From the NCBI GenBank assembly GCA_031255985.1, contig JAIRRL010000199.1:1-20635 (forward strand): a stretch of 20,635 nucleotides of DNA, given 5' to 3'. Below, piece after piece: positions 13,112-20,372 of the stretch; the first letter of the stretch is position 1; the number at the start of each line of letters is the position of its first letter. A model generated the notes under the pieces. It had not been told where the DNA came from, made no database searches, and was given only the letters and a program-made list of their open reading frames with translations. The position numbers and the translations under genes are program-made. This stretch comes from Gracilibacteraceae bacterium. Its GTDB lineage: Bacteria; Bacillota; Desulfitobacteriia; Desulfitobacteriales; Syntrophobotulaceae.

Positions 13112-14947
13112 TCATTCAGTCGTGACCGTTTTCGCTAAGTTGCGCGGCTTGTCCACGTGATTTCCCCGCCGCACCGCCGTGTAATACGCGATTAGCTGCA
13201 AGGGGACGATCGCGGCAATGGGGGCCAGCTCGTCCGAGATCTGCGGCAGCAAGAAGGTATCGTCCGCCGCCGCCGCCAGCTCCTTGTTGTCGGGGCGAAC
13301 GACGGCCAGCACCCGCCCGTTGCGCGCCTTCACTTCCTCGACATTGGAGAGGGTTTTTTCGTAAAGGGCCTGCTGCGTGGCCAGGACTATCACCGGCGTT
13401 TCCTCCGTCACGAGCGCCAAAGCCCCGTGTTTCAGCTCGCCGGCGGCGTAGGCCTCGGCGTGGATATACGATATTTCCTTCAGTTTCAGCGCCCCTTCCA
13501 GCGCCACGGCCCAGTCGAGACCGCGGCCGATGAAAAAAGCGTCGGCTGTCCGGCTGAGCGGAAGGGCCAATTCGCGCAGACGTTCCCGCCGGGCGAGTAT
13601 ATCCTCGATTTTGGCGGGCAAGGTTCGCATTTCCTCCAGCAAAGCCGCGACCCGCTCCGCGGGCAGCTGTCCCCGCTCCTTTGCCAGAAACATAGCCAGA
13701 AGCGCCATGATTTCCAGCTGGGTCGTATACGCTTTGGTCGAAGCCACCGCGATTTCCGGCCCGGCCCAGGTAAAAAGCGTTTCGTCCGCTTCCCGCGCCG
13801 CGGTGCTGCCCACCACATTGGTCACCGCCAGCACCCGCGCGCCTTCTTTTTTCGCTTCCCGCAGCGCCGCCAGCGTATCGGCCGTCTCGCCCGACTGGCT
13901 GACGGCGACCACCAACGTATGTTCGTCCAGCAAAGGCTGACGGTAGCGGAATTCAGAAGCGACGGCTGTTTCCGCCGGCAGACGCGCCCAGCGTTCCAGC
14001 AGCTCGCGCCCGACCAGACCGGCGTGATAGGCCGTGCCGCAGCCCACGAAGGCGACGCGGCTGACGCCGGCAAAAAAATCCGCCCCGATTCCCAAATCTA
14101 TCGTTCCCGCTTTGGCCGCGCGCCCGGACAAAGTGTCCCGCAGCGCCTGCGGCTGTTCGTCGATCTCTTTCAGCATAAAATGCTCATAGCCCGCTTTTTC
14201 CGCGGCCACGGCGTCCCAGGTCACTTTGGTGATCGTTTTCAGGCGCGGATTGCCGGCAAAGTCGGTGAAACTGACGCTTCCGTCCGCCACAACCACCATT
14301 TCCCCGTCTTCGAGCACATAGATGTCCCGCGTTTCTTTCAGCACGGCCGGAATGTCGCTGGCGATAAAAAACTCGCCTTCCGCGCCGGCGCCGACGATCA
14401 GGGGCGCGTTCCGGCGGGCGGCCGCCAGTTGGCCGGGATGACGGGCGCTCATGACGACCAGAGCGAAGGAGCCTTCGATCTCCGCCAGCACCCCGCGCAG
14501 CGCCGCCGCCAGATCGCCGCTGTAATGGCTGGCCAGCAAATGCGCGGCCACTTCCGAATCCGTTTCCGAGCGGAAAACATATCCCGCCGCCCGCAAACGC
14601 TCGCGCAGGGGCAGGTAATTTTCGATGATGCCGTTATGGACGACGGCAAACTCGCCGGAGGCGTCCAAATGCGGATGAGCGTTGATATCCGTTGGCCGGC
14701 CGTGCGTCGCCCAGCGGGTATGGCCGATGCCGGCGATCGCCGCCGCCGGCAGGCGGTCTATTTTGCCCCCCAGGACTTCCAGGGCCATGACGCCGTCGCG
14801 GCCGGCGTTTTTCTCCAGATGAATCCCGTCCGGCGCGAGCAAAGCGATGCCCGCCGAATCATACCCCCGGTACTCCAGCTTTTGCAGCCCGGCAAACAGG
14901 AGAGGCGCCGCCGGGCGGCGGCCGCTGTAACCTACTATTCCGCACAT
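13112..14947 (-). CDS. glmS: Glutamine-fructose-6-phosphate aminotransferase (isomerising)
   Basis: GlmS makes glucosamine-6-phosphate from fructose-6-phosphate and glutamine, the entry step of UDP-GlcNAc synthesis. The 611-residue protein is full length. The glutaminase domain begins MCGIVGYSG, with Cys2 becoming the N-terminal nucleophile, followed by LEYRGYDSAGIAL, IGHTRWATHGRPTDINAHPH and VVHNGIIENY. Two SIS sugar-isomerase domains follow, with VGCGTAYHAG, VSQSGETADTLAAL, STKAYTTQ and a C-terminal NLAKTVTTE that supplies the active-site lysine. GAGGAG precedes the ATG. Only 14 nt separate it from the glmM stop, so a glmS ribozyme cannot be present and control must differ from the Bacillus ribozyme model. 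It is the last gene of the cda operon. Confidence 0.97.
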   Translation of the reverse strand: MCGIVGYSGRRPAAPLLFAGLQKLEYRGYDSAGIALLAPDGIHLEKNAGRDGVMALEVLGGKIDRLPAAAIAGIGHTRWATHGRPTDINAHPHLDASGEFAVVHNGIIENYLPLRERLRAAGYVFRSETDSEVAAHLLASHYSGDLAAALRGVLAEIEGSFALVVMSARHPGQLAAARRNAPLIVGAGAEGEFFIASDIPAVLKETRDIYVLEDGEMVVVADGSVSFTDFAGNPRLKTITKVTWDAVAAEKAGYEHFMLKEIDEQPQALRDTLSGRAAKAGTIDLGIGADFFAGVSRVAFVGCGTAYHAGLVGRELLERWARLPAETAVASEFRYRQPLLDEHTLVVAVSQSGETADTLAALREAKKEGARVLAVTNVVGSTAAREADETLFTWAGPEIAVASTKAYTTQLEIMALLAMFLAKERGQLPAERVAALLEEMRTLPAKIEDILARRERLRELALPLSRTADAFFIGRGLDWAVALEGALKLKEISYIHAEAYAAGELKHGALALVTEETPVIVLATQQALYEKTLSNVEEVKARNGRVLAVVRPDNKELAAAADDTFLLPQISDELAPIAAIVPLQLIAYYTAVRRGNHVDKPRNLAKTVTTE

Positions 14948-14961
14948 AAAATTATCTCCTC

Positions 14962-16320
14962 TCAGGCCGTCCGGCCGGCGACGGCGGCGACGGCCTCGAC
15001 GATGGACTGGCCCAAACGGCGCAGTTCGCCTTCATCCCGTCCTTCAAGCATGACGCGAATCAGGGGTTCCGTGCCGGAAGGCCGAACCAGCACCCGGCCG
15101 TCCTCGCCCAGGCGTTCTTCGGCGGCGCGGATTCTGGCCAGCACCTCCGGGGCGCTCAGGGCGGCCTCCTTGTTCGCGGCCGGCGTATTGAGCAAAATCT
15201 GAGGGAACTGTTCCATCTGGGCGCCGAGAACGGAAAGCGGGCGGCGGGTTCGCCGCATCACCCGCAGGAGTTCCAAAGCGGTAAAAATGCCGTCGCCGGT
15301 CGTATGCCGGCGCGGAAATATGATATGGCCGGACTGCTCGCCGCCGAGCGCGGCCCCGGTAGCCGTGATGCGCTCCATCACGCAGCGGTCGCCGACCTGG
15401 GTCCAGTGGACGGTAAGACCCGCCGCCCGCAAAGCCCGGTAGAGACCGATATTGCTCATCACGGTCACGACCACGGCGTCGCCGGGCAAAGGCCGCTGCC
15501 GGGCCAGGGCGCATATAGTCATGATATGATCCCCGTCCAATATCCGGCCTTCCTCGTCCACCGCGATCAGGCGATCGGCGTCCCCGTCAAAAGCCAGGCC
15601 CGCGTCCGCTCCCAGCCGGCGCACCGCGGCCGCCAGCGTCTGGGGGCAGGTGGAGCCGCAGCCGTCATTGATATTGACGCCGTTTGGCTGGCAAAAAATG
15701 GGTTCTACTTCCGCTCCCAAGGTCTGAAGCAGCGGCGGCGCGATGTGACTGGCCGCGCCGTTGGCGCAATCTACCACTATTTTCCATCCAGTGAGATCGG
15801 GCGCGTCCGCCAGGAGGAAATCCCGGTAAACGCCGACCAATTCCGGCGCCGTCTCTATGCGGCCGATGTCCCGCCCCACAGCCGCCGGCAGGGACTCCGT
15901 CTCCGGCAAAGCGGCCGCGATCTCCGCCTCCCACTCATCCGGCAGTTTGCAGCCGCCGGCGGCAAAGAATTTTATGCCGTTGTCCTGGTAAGGATTATGC
16001 GAGGCGGATATGACCACGCCGGCCAAAGCTTCCCGCCGCCGGGCCAGGCAAGCGACGCCCGGCGTGGGGACTACCCCGGCGCAGACCGCGTCAACGCCCG
16101 CGGAACAAATTCCGGCGCAAAGCGCCGCTTCCAGCATGGGGCCGGAGAGGCGCGTATCCCGCCCCACATAGACGACCGGTTTAACGCCGGCGCCGGGCGC
16201 CCCCGCCGCGGTTTTCCGCCGCAATACATGAGCGCCGGCCCGCCCCAGCCGGTAGGCCAGCAGCGGGGTCAGTTCCGCTCCCGCCAGACCGCGGACGCCG
16301 TCAGTTCCGAAAATCTCCAA
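14962..16320 (-). CDS. glmM: Phosphoglucosamine mutase
   Basis: GlmM converts glucosamine-6-phosphate to glucosamine-1-phosphate for UDP-GlcNAc synthesis. The start is TTG 16320, preceded by GGAGGAG with seven nt from the GGAGG core; the protein begins EIFGTDGVRGLAG as the family does. The phosphoserine loop is VISASHNPYQDNGIKFF (S107), the magnesium loop is DGDADR (D245, D247, D249), and the phosphate-binding RPSGTEPLIRVM lies near the C-terminus (413-424). Its 452 residues are normal. In Bacillus, Lactococcus and Staphylococcus, GlmM binds CdaA and inhibits cyclic di-AMP synthesis; the same gene order here makes that link plausible but unproven. A gap of 24 nt follows cdaR and 14 nt precede glmS. 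Confidence 0.96.
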   Translation of the reverse strand: MEIFGTDGVRGLAGAELTPLLAYRLGRAGAHVLRRKTAAGAPGAGVKPVVYVGRDTRLSGPMLEAALCAGICSAGVDAVCAGVVPTPGVACLARRREALAGVVISASHNPYQDNGIKFFAAGGCKLPDEWEAEIAAALPETESLPAAVGRDIGRIETAPELVGVYRDFLLADAPDLTGWKIVVDCANGAASHIAPPLLQTLGAEVEPIFCQPNGVNINDGCGSTCPQTLAAAVRRLGADAGLAFDGDADRLIAVDEEGRILDGDHIMTICALARQRPLPGDAVVVTVMSNIGLYRALRAAGLTVHWTQVGDRCVMERITATGAALGGEQSGHIIFPRRHTTGDGIFTALELLRVMRRTRRPLSVLGAQMEQFPQILLNTPAANKEAALSAPEVLARIRAAEERLGEDGRVLVRPSGTEPLIRVMLEGRDEGELRRLGQSIVEAVAAVAGRTA

Positions 16321-16344
16321 TTTATCTCCTCCGTTTACTTCTTA

Positions 16345-17676
16345 TCAGGCGCTTGCTTCGCCGCCTGCGCCGCCGGCGCCGTCACCGGCGTCCGCGCCCC
16401 CCTCCCCCGCCTCTGAGTCCGGCGGGGCGGTCTCCCGTTCATCCGCTATCTCCTCCGGCGGGAGCGTGATCGGCCGCAGCACGAGATTTACGCTCGGCAG
16501 CCGCGTTATATCCACGCCCTGAGGCAGATTGCGGGAGGGAGTCACATAATGGCTGCCCGCTTCGTATAACGAAGCGTCAACCCAGAAAGACAGATCCTCA
16601 GGGCCTATGTTATCGATCCATTCGGGATAGCCGCTGAGTTCCACCTCTATTTCGCCGATCGGTTCCGCCGTAAAACCGGCGGGAACATTGCGCACATCTA
16701 TCCGGACGTTCATATTCCGGCGCACAGCCGCGTCGCCGATAGTCACCAGCACCCGGATTTTAGCGGAGACCACGGCCCGCGCTTCCGGCGGCAAATCCAG
16801 CTCGGCGTCCGTAACCTCGATCGTCCCCGTGCGGTTCCAGCCCTCGACGCTCAAATCCCGCAGATGCACCGCGTCGATGATATCCAGGACTTCCTGGGCG
16901 CCGACAAGCTGGACGCTGGAGGGAACCGCGCTGACCGAGCGCACGACCAGGCCAGCCTGAGGGGCGCCGGACAGCGACACGGTGACCGGCACGGTGCGGA
17001 GCGCGTCTTCTTCATGGTATATGGGCACGAGGATATCCACGGTTTCCGGGTAGGCCCGGATACTCGTCCCCGGCAGCGCCAGCAAAACAGGAAACTGGAC
17101 GGGACGGTTAAAGCGAACGTTTTCGCGCGCCCCGTTCAAATTGGCGGAGACGGAAACGCTCGTCAGATCGGCCAGCAAAGATGTGGGGCCGCGGACGCTG
17201 ACGACGTCCGGGGTCAGAATCGGCTCTCCCGCCGTGAAAAATCTCGCCGGCGACCCGGCAATATCCGCAACGACCGGCACGACTTTATCCGCCACGGCGT
17301 CCAGTTTGATGATGAGATGCTGAGGGCTGAGGTCGCTGACCCGCACGCCCGCCGGCGCGTAAACCTGCACCGGGAAGGAGTTTTCCCCCTCCGTCGCCTC
17401 CCCCATATCCACATAAGCGTAAACGTCCCCGATATTAACGTCCGCGCCGGAGTCAACATCAAGGCGGACGGTAACGGGGTTGACGGCGGAAACGGCGACC
17501 AGGCCGGCCGGCTGATCGCGCAAGGCCAGCGGCAGAGTGACTTTTTGCTCGCCCCAGAGCGTGATCGGGGCGGACTGATTCGTAATCCACATCCAAAAAC
17601 AGGCGGCCAGCAATACCGATATGAGTTTGTATTTCCAATTATGCCGGAAAAGTTTCTTGAGAAAATCCACGCTCAT
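16345..17676 (-). CDS. cdaR: CdaA regulatory protein CdaR (YbbR domains)
   Basis: CdaR is a membrane-anchored extracytoplasmic protein that modulates the diadenylate cyclase CdaA. The 443-residue protein has a short cytoplasmic N-terminus (MSVDFLKKLFRHNWKYK), one transmembrane helix (about 17-33, ending CFWMWITNQS), and roughly four YbbR-type beta repeats of 80-90 residues. Repeated elements such as YAPAGVRVSDLSPQHLIIKL, AYPETVDILVPI and AVPSSVQLVG reflect these repeats. From about residue 406 the tail is acidic and then Gly/Ala-rich (DAGDGAGGAGGEASA), low-complexity and probably disordered. The ATG overlaps the cdaA stop by 1 nt (TAATG), and the GGAGG in the last cdaA codons serves as ribosome-binding site, so CdaA and CdaR synthesis is probably coupled. 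Confidence 0.92.
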   Translation of the reverse strand: MSVDFLKKLFRHNWKYKLISVLLAACFWMWITNQSAPITLWGEQKVTLPLALRDQPAGLVAVSAVNPVTVRLDVDSGADVNIGDVYAYVDMGEATEGENSFPVQVYAPAGVRVSDLSPQHLIIKLDAVADKVVPVVADIAGSPARFFTAGEPILTPDVVSVRGPTSLLADLTSVSVSANLNGARENVRFNRPVQFPVLLALPGTSIRAYPETVDILVPIYHEEDALRTVPVTVSLSGAPQAGLVVRSVSAVPSSVQLVGAQEVLDIIDAVHLRDLSVEGWNRTGTIEVTDAELDLPPEARAVVSAKIRVLVTIGDAAVRRNMNVRIDVRNVPAGFTAEPIGEIEVELSGYPEWIDNIGPEDLSFWVDASLYEAGSHYVTPSRNLPQGVDITRLPSVNLVLRPITLPPEEIADERETAPPDSEAGEGGADAGDGAGGAGGEASA

Positions 17677-18479
17677 TACCTCCGGAACAAGGATTTGGCT
17701 GATTGGGCCGACGGCAGGAGAGTTTCCCGCAACAGGGCGCCGAGACTGTTTTCGTCATGAAACCGCTGCATTTTTCTTTCCATCACGGAAGATATGATTC
17801 CCGTTTCCTCCGATACGACCAGCACCAAAGCGTCGCAGACTTCAGAGAGACCGATGGCGGCGCGGTGGCGCGTACCGAGGTTTTTGTCCAGGCTCCGATC
17901 CTGAGTCAGCGGCAAAAGGCAGCCGGCCGCGACCACCCGGTCGCCGCGGATGATGACGGCGCCGTCGTGCAGGGGGGCTTTGGGCACAAAAAGGTTGACC
18001 AGAAATTCAGAGGAAACTATGCCGTCGATTTTAACGCCGGTGTCCACATATTCCTGCAGGCCGGTAGATCTTTCCAAAGCGATCAAAGCGCCGACGCGGT
18101 TTTGCGACAGCACTTTTGTACAGCGCAGGAGTTCGTTGATCAAATTCTGGGTTTTTTCATCGGTTTCCAGGGCGTGACGCATACCGAACAGGCGGCCGCG
18201 GCCGATTTGCTCCAGCGCCCGCCGCAACTCCGGCTGGAATACGACCGGTAAAGCCACGATCATCATCGTCCACAATTTATCCAGCAGCCAGGTCAGAGTT
18301 TCCAGTTCCAGCCCGCGCGAGAGCATGGAAACGATGAGCAAAACAAAAATTCCTTTGATGAGCTGCACGGCGCGCGTACCCTCAATCACCAGGAATAAAT
18401 TGTAAAATATTACAGAAACTATGGCGATGTCAACTATCGCCATCCAGTTAAAATCGGTCAGCAAAGCGGCGAAACGCAA
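17676..18479 (-). CDS. cdaA: Membrane diadenylate cyclase CdaA
   Basis: CdaA makes cyclic di-AMP from two ATP. In Firmicutes this messenger controls potassium and osmolyte transport and cell-wall homeostasis. The 267-residue protein has three hydrophobic N-terminal segments (about 13-32, 38-54, 66-82), a linker starting FQPELRRALEQIGRG, and a DAC domain with the ATP-binding motifs LHDGAVII (DGA 172-174) and GTRHRAAIGLSE (RHR 204-206), followed by LVVSEETGIIS. All catalytic motifs are intact. The start is TTG 18479, with GGAGG nine nt upstream; no ATG lies nearby upstream in frame. It is the first gene of cdaA-cdaR-glmM-glmS and has a strong promoter of its own. It is the only DAC-domain gene in the window. 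Confidence 0.95.
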   Translation of the reverse strand: MRFAALLTDFNWMAIVDIAIVSVIFYNLFLVIEGTRAVQLIKGIFVLLIVSMLSRGLELETLTWLLDKLWTMMIVALPVVFQPELRRALEQIGRGRLFGMRHALETDEKTQNLINELLRCTKVLSQNRVGALIALERSTGLQEYVDTGVKIDGIVSSEFLVNLFVPKAPLHDGAVIIRGDRVVAAGCLLPLTQDRSLDKNLGTRHRAAIGLSEVCDALVLVVSEETGIISSVMERKMQRFHDENSLGALLRETLLPSAQSAKSLFRR

Positions 18480-18516
18480 TTCAGCTTTCCTCCGGCGAGC
18501 GTTATCTCCGTACTAT

Positions 18517-18545
18517 ATTGTACACGCTATCCGGGGAATTGTAAA
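18517..18545 (-). promoter_or_regulatory. Promoter of the cdaA-cdaR-glmM-glmS operon
   Basis: On the minus strand TTTACA (18545-18540), 17 bp and TACAAT (18522-18517) form a near-consensus promoter about 38 nt before the TTG start of cdaA. I see no riboswitch-like structure in the short leader. The native chromosome sequence seems to end just upstream, where the DUF1016 remnant begins. Confidence 0.8.
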
Positions 18546-18835
18546 TTATTATAGAGCAATAAGGAGAATTTTTTTCGCGGGGCGGGGGCTGCCAGGCTCC
18601 AATTCATTGAGTGAGGTATGGCAAGCTCCATATTCGCAACCTCTTGCCGCACATAAGTTTTACGGGAAATCAACTTACGCAAATCACGAACACCAAGGTT
18701 GCGCCGATATGCTTCGTTTGCATAAAGCTCACGCGCCTCGTTGCTTTTCTGAGGAAGCAAATCTTGGAAATGCGACCAACTTAAAACTTGCGACAGTGTC
18801 GCAACAAAATGTTTGTCGCTGTCGCGTGGTCGCCG
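18527..18835 (-). pseudogene. Truncated DUF1016/YhcG-type nuclease N-terminal domain
   Basis: A minus-strand frame encodes VATLSQVLSWSHFQDLLPQ followed by KSNEARELYANEAY, RRNLGVRDLRKLISRKTY and RQEVANMELA. This is the core of the DUF1016 N-terminal domain found in YhcG-like PD-(D/E)XK family proteins (typical text SWSHF..LLP, FYA, W.VR.LR..I). Both ends are lost. Upstream of about 18815 the frame stays open only to a stop at 18904-18902 and does not look homologous. Downstream of about 18630 it runs into low-quality sequence (SLAAPAPRKKF) and ends at 18527 inside the cda promoter. The catalytic C-terminal nuclease domain is missing, and no start codon with a ribosome-binding site is evident. 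I infer a decayed or recombined fragment; family assignment is from memory of the motif. Confidence 0.65.
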
Positions 18836-18950
18836 GGGGGAGTTCCGCAGCAGCCATGCTCTTAATTTATTGTCTTTATTTACGACATAATTATATGTGA
18901 TTCAGACTTTTCATTTGGCGGCTCTGAGGTTATTGGAGTGAAAGGCAGTA

Positions 18951-20015
18951 GTGAGACCGGGGTCTGAAAACATTCGTTGCCGGTCGCAAGGGTTCACCCA
19001 ACCAACTATAGCCGCGAACTTCGCCGCCCAAACGGACGGTTATGGATTAAGCGGCGAACAGGAAAGAATCGCGAACAGCATAACGGCAATCGCGCATGGG
19101 CTGGCAGAGCAATACATCGGCTTCATCACGGATAACCCGGATTATGCGGGTATCGCGGATACCGAATATGCCTGGCTGAAAGACGACAAAGAATTCATGG
19201 CTTTCCAGTTGCAGCAGGCTTTCATCGCGCAAGACCCGGCTGCCGAAGCTCAGGCGACCCCGAACTCGCCCGGCGGCGTGGGCGATTCCGGTGAGACGGC
19301 GGAATCTCTGTACACTCTGGAGGAGTTAACATACCTGGGACGTTTTATAGACGTGCTGAACGGCGGTATGCGGGACGCCTGTTTAATAGCGACGGAAAGC
19401 GGCGTCGAAGCCCGCGCCGGGATAGTGCTGGGCATGGCGTCTGTGATGGCGGAAACGTTTACGCGGCAGACCTTCGTCAGCGAAAGGCTCAAATCTGCGA
19501 TCGAACGCGCCGCAGCCGGTTTTGGCGAAAGTTTTATGAACGAATGCGATCGAAGACGCGAATACTCCAACAGCCGCCGCCATAAGTGGAGTACGGTCTA
19601 TTATTCGCCGCTGAACCGGGAGGATGTTTTAAGCATTTACCGGGCGATGTTAAACGAGATGCTCGCTTCTGGCAGCGCCAGCCAAGCTTTTGAGCGTGGT
19701 GTCAAAGAATGTCAGCGGCTGAACTATTTTCCGCCCAGTAACTATGTGAGTTCGATTCCCGCCGCCCCGCCAAATTCCAACGGATCTGCGGTAAAGATTC
19801 TCAACTTGCAATGGCCCGTCGCTCCCAACCCCAACGAACCTACCGGCATACAGGTGATTAATCTGCAATGGAACGGGTTCATGAACTACATGCGCACAGG
19901 CGAGCATATCCTACCAAATTATTTTGCCGGCTTATACAACGCCGGCTTATACAACGGCTTTGGAGATTTCAAACTGGCTCTGAGTTACGGCAAACAGCTG
20001 GATCTCCGAGTGTGA
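18951..20015 (+). CDS. Protein of unknown function, 354 residues
   Basis: I do not recognise this protein. The frame begins with GTG 18951, preceded by AAAGG at 5-nt spacing and an in-frame stop at 18939, so the start cannot lie much further upstream. There is no signal peptide or clear membrane helix. The first ~100 residues look helical and Ala/Gln-rich (ITAIAHGLAEQYIGFI, FMAFQLQQAFIAQD). A Gly/Ser/Pro linker (103-117) leads to a second helical part (about 120-260), then a Pro/Asn-rich tail with two similar strands, AVKILNLQW and GIQVINLQW (280-288, 299-307), and GLYNAGLYNGFG encoded by a perfect 15-bp duplication. It could be a truncated end of a larger protein, a phage- or toxin-related protein, or an orphan gene. 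Neighbours are a nuclease fragment and another unknown gene. Confidence 0.6.
   Translation: MRPGSENIRCRSQGFTQPTIAANFAAQTDGYGLSGEQERIANSITAIAHGLAEQYIGFITDNPDYAGIADTEYAWLKDDKEFMAFQLQQAFIAQDPAAEAQATPNSPGGVGDSGETAESLYTLEELTYLGRFIDVLNGGMRDACLIATESGVEARAGIVLGMASVMAETFTRQTFVSERLKSAIERAAAGFGESFMNECDRRREYSNSRRHKWSTVYYSPLNREDVLSIYRAMLNEMLASGSASQAFERGVKECQRLNYFPPSNYVSSIPAAPPNSNGSAVKILNLQWPVAPNPNEPTGIQVINLQWNGFMNYMRTGEHILPNYFAGLYNAGLYNGFGDFKLALSYGKQLDLRV
19926..19955 (+). repeat. Perfect 15-bp tandem duplication inside the 354-residue gene
   Basis: GCCGGCTTATACAAC occurs twice head to tail (19926-19940, 19941-19955) and is followed by a partial third unit (GGCTT). It keeps the reading frame and duplicates the residues AGLYN, which suggests recent slippage. 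Confidence 0.9.
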
Positions 20016-20186
20016 AATCGCTTGCCTAATCCTTGGCGCCACCTCTTCAGCGCGAATAAAGCACCAAACATTATGCAATATGGTATTAATTACAAATTGC
20101 GCATCCTGCCGGGCATTTCATTCAGACCGAACTCAGAGAGTCGTTACGGCGTTGGCACAGGAGTTCTTATGATGTAGGGAGGGTTA

Positions 20187-20327
20187 ATGGGAAAGATCAT
20201 TGACTGCCTGAATTTAAAAAGCCACAGGAGGCTTCATTTCAAGCCGCCAAAACCCCGTACTATGAACAGAGAAGAGGAATATCACAAACTATACCGGATT
20301 AGATTTGAAATTACAAGAACTTCTTGA
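20187..20327 (+). CDS. Possible small protein, 46 residues, unknown
   Basis: ATG 20187 follows GGGAGGG (20177-20183) at a short spacing, and the frame is open for 46 residues (MGKIIDCLNLKSHRRLHFKP, then a charged C-terminal part) to TGA at 20325. The composition is basic and has no recognisable motif. It may be real, may be the decayed start of something larger, or may be chance. The rest of 20016-20372 shows no convincing gene, RNA or terminator. Confidence 0.25.
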   Translation: MGKIIDCLNLKSHRRLHFKPPKPRTMNREEEYHKLYRIRFEITRTS

Positions 20328-20372
20328 AGAAGCAAGGAACTTTTTCAACATGCGTCCTTGATACTGCAAATT

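Noticed and set aside
14948..14961. glmS ribozyme upstream of glmS
   Set aside because: Only 14 nt lie between glmM and glmS, far too little for the ribozyme, and the space is filled by the ribosome-binding site.
18788..18804. 17-nt palindrome TTGCGACA-g-TGTCGCAA
   Set aside because: It falls in the codons for the conserved VATLSQ segment of the DUF1016 fragment, so chance symmetry in coding sequence is a simpler explanation than an operator.
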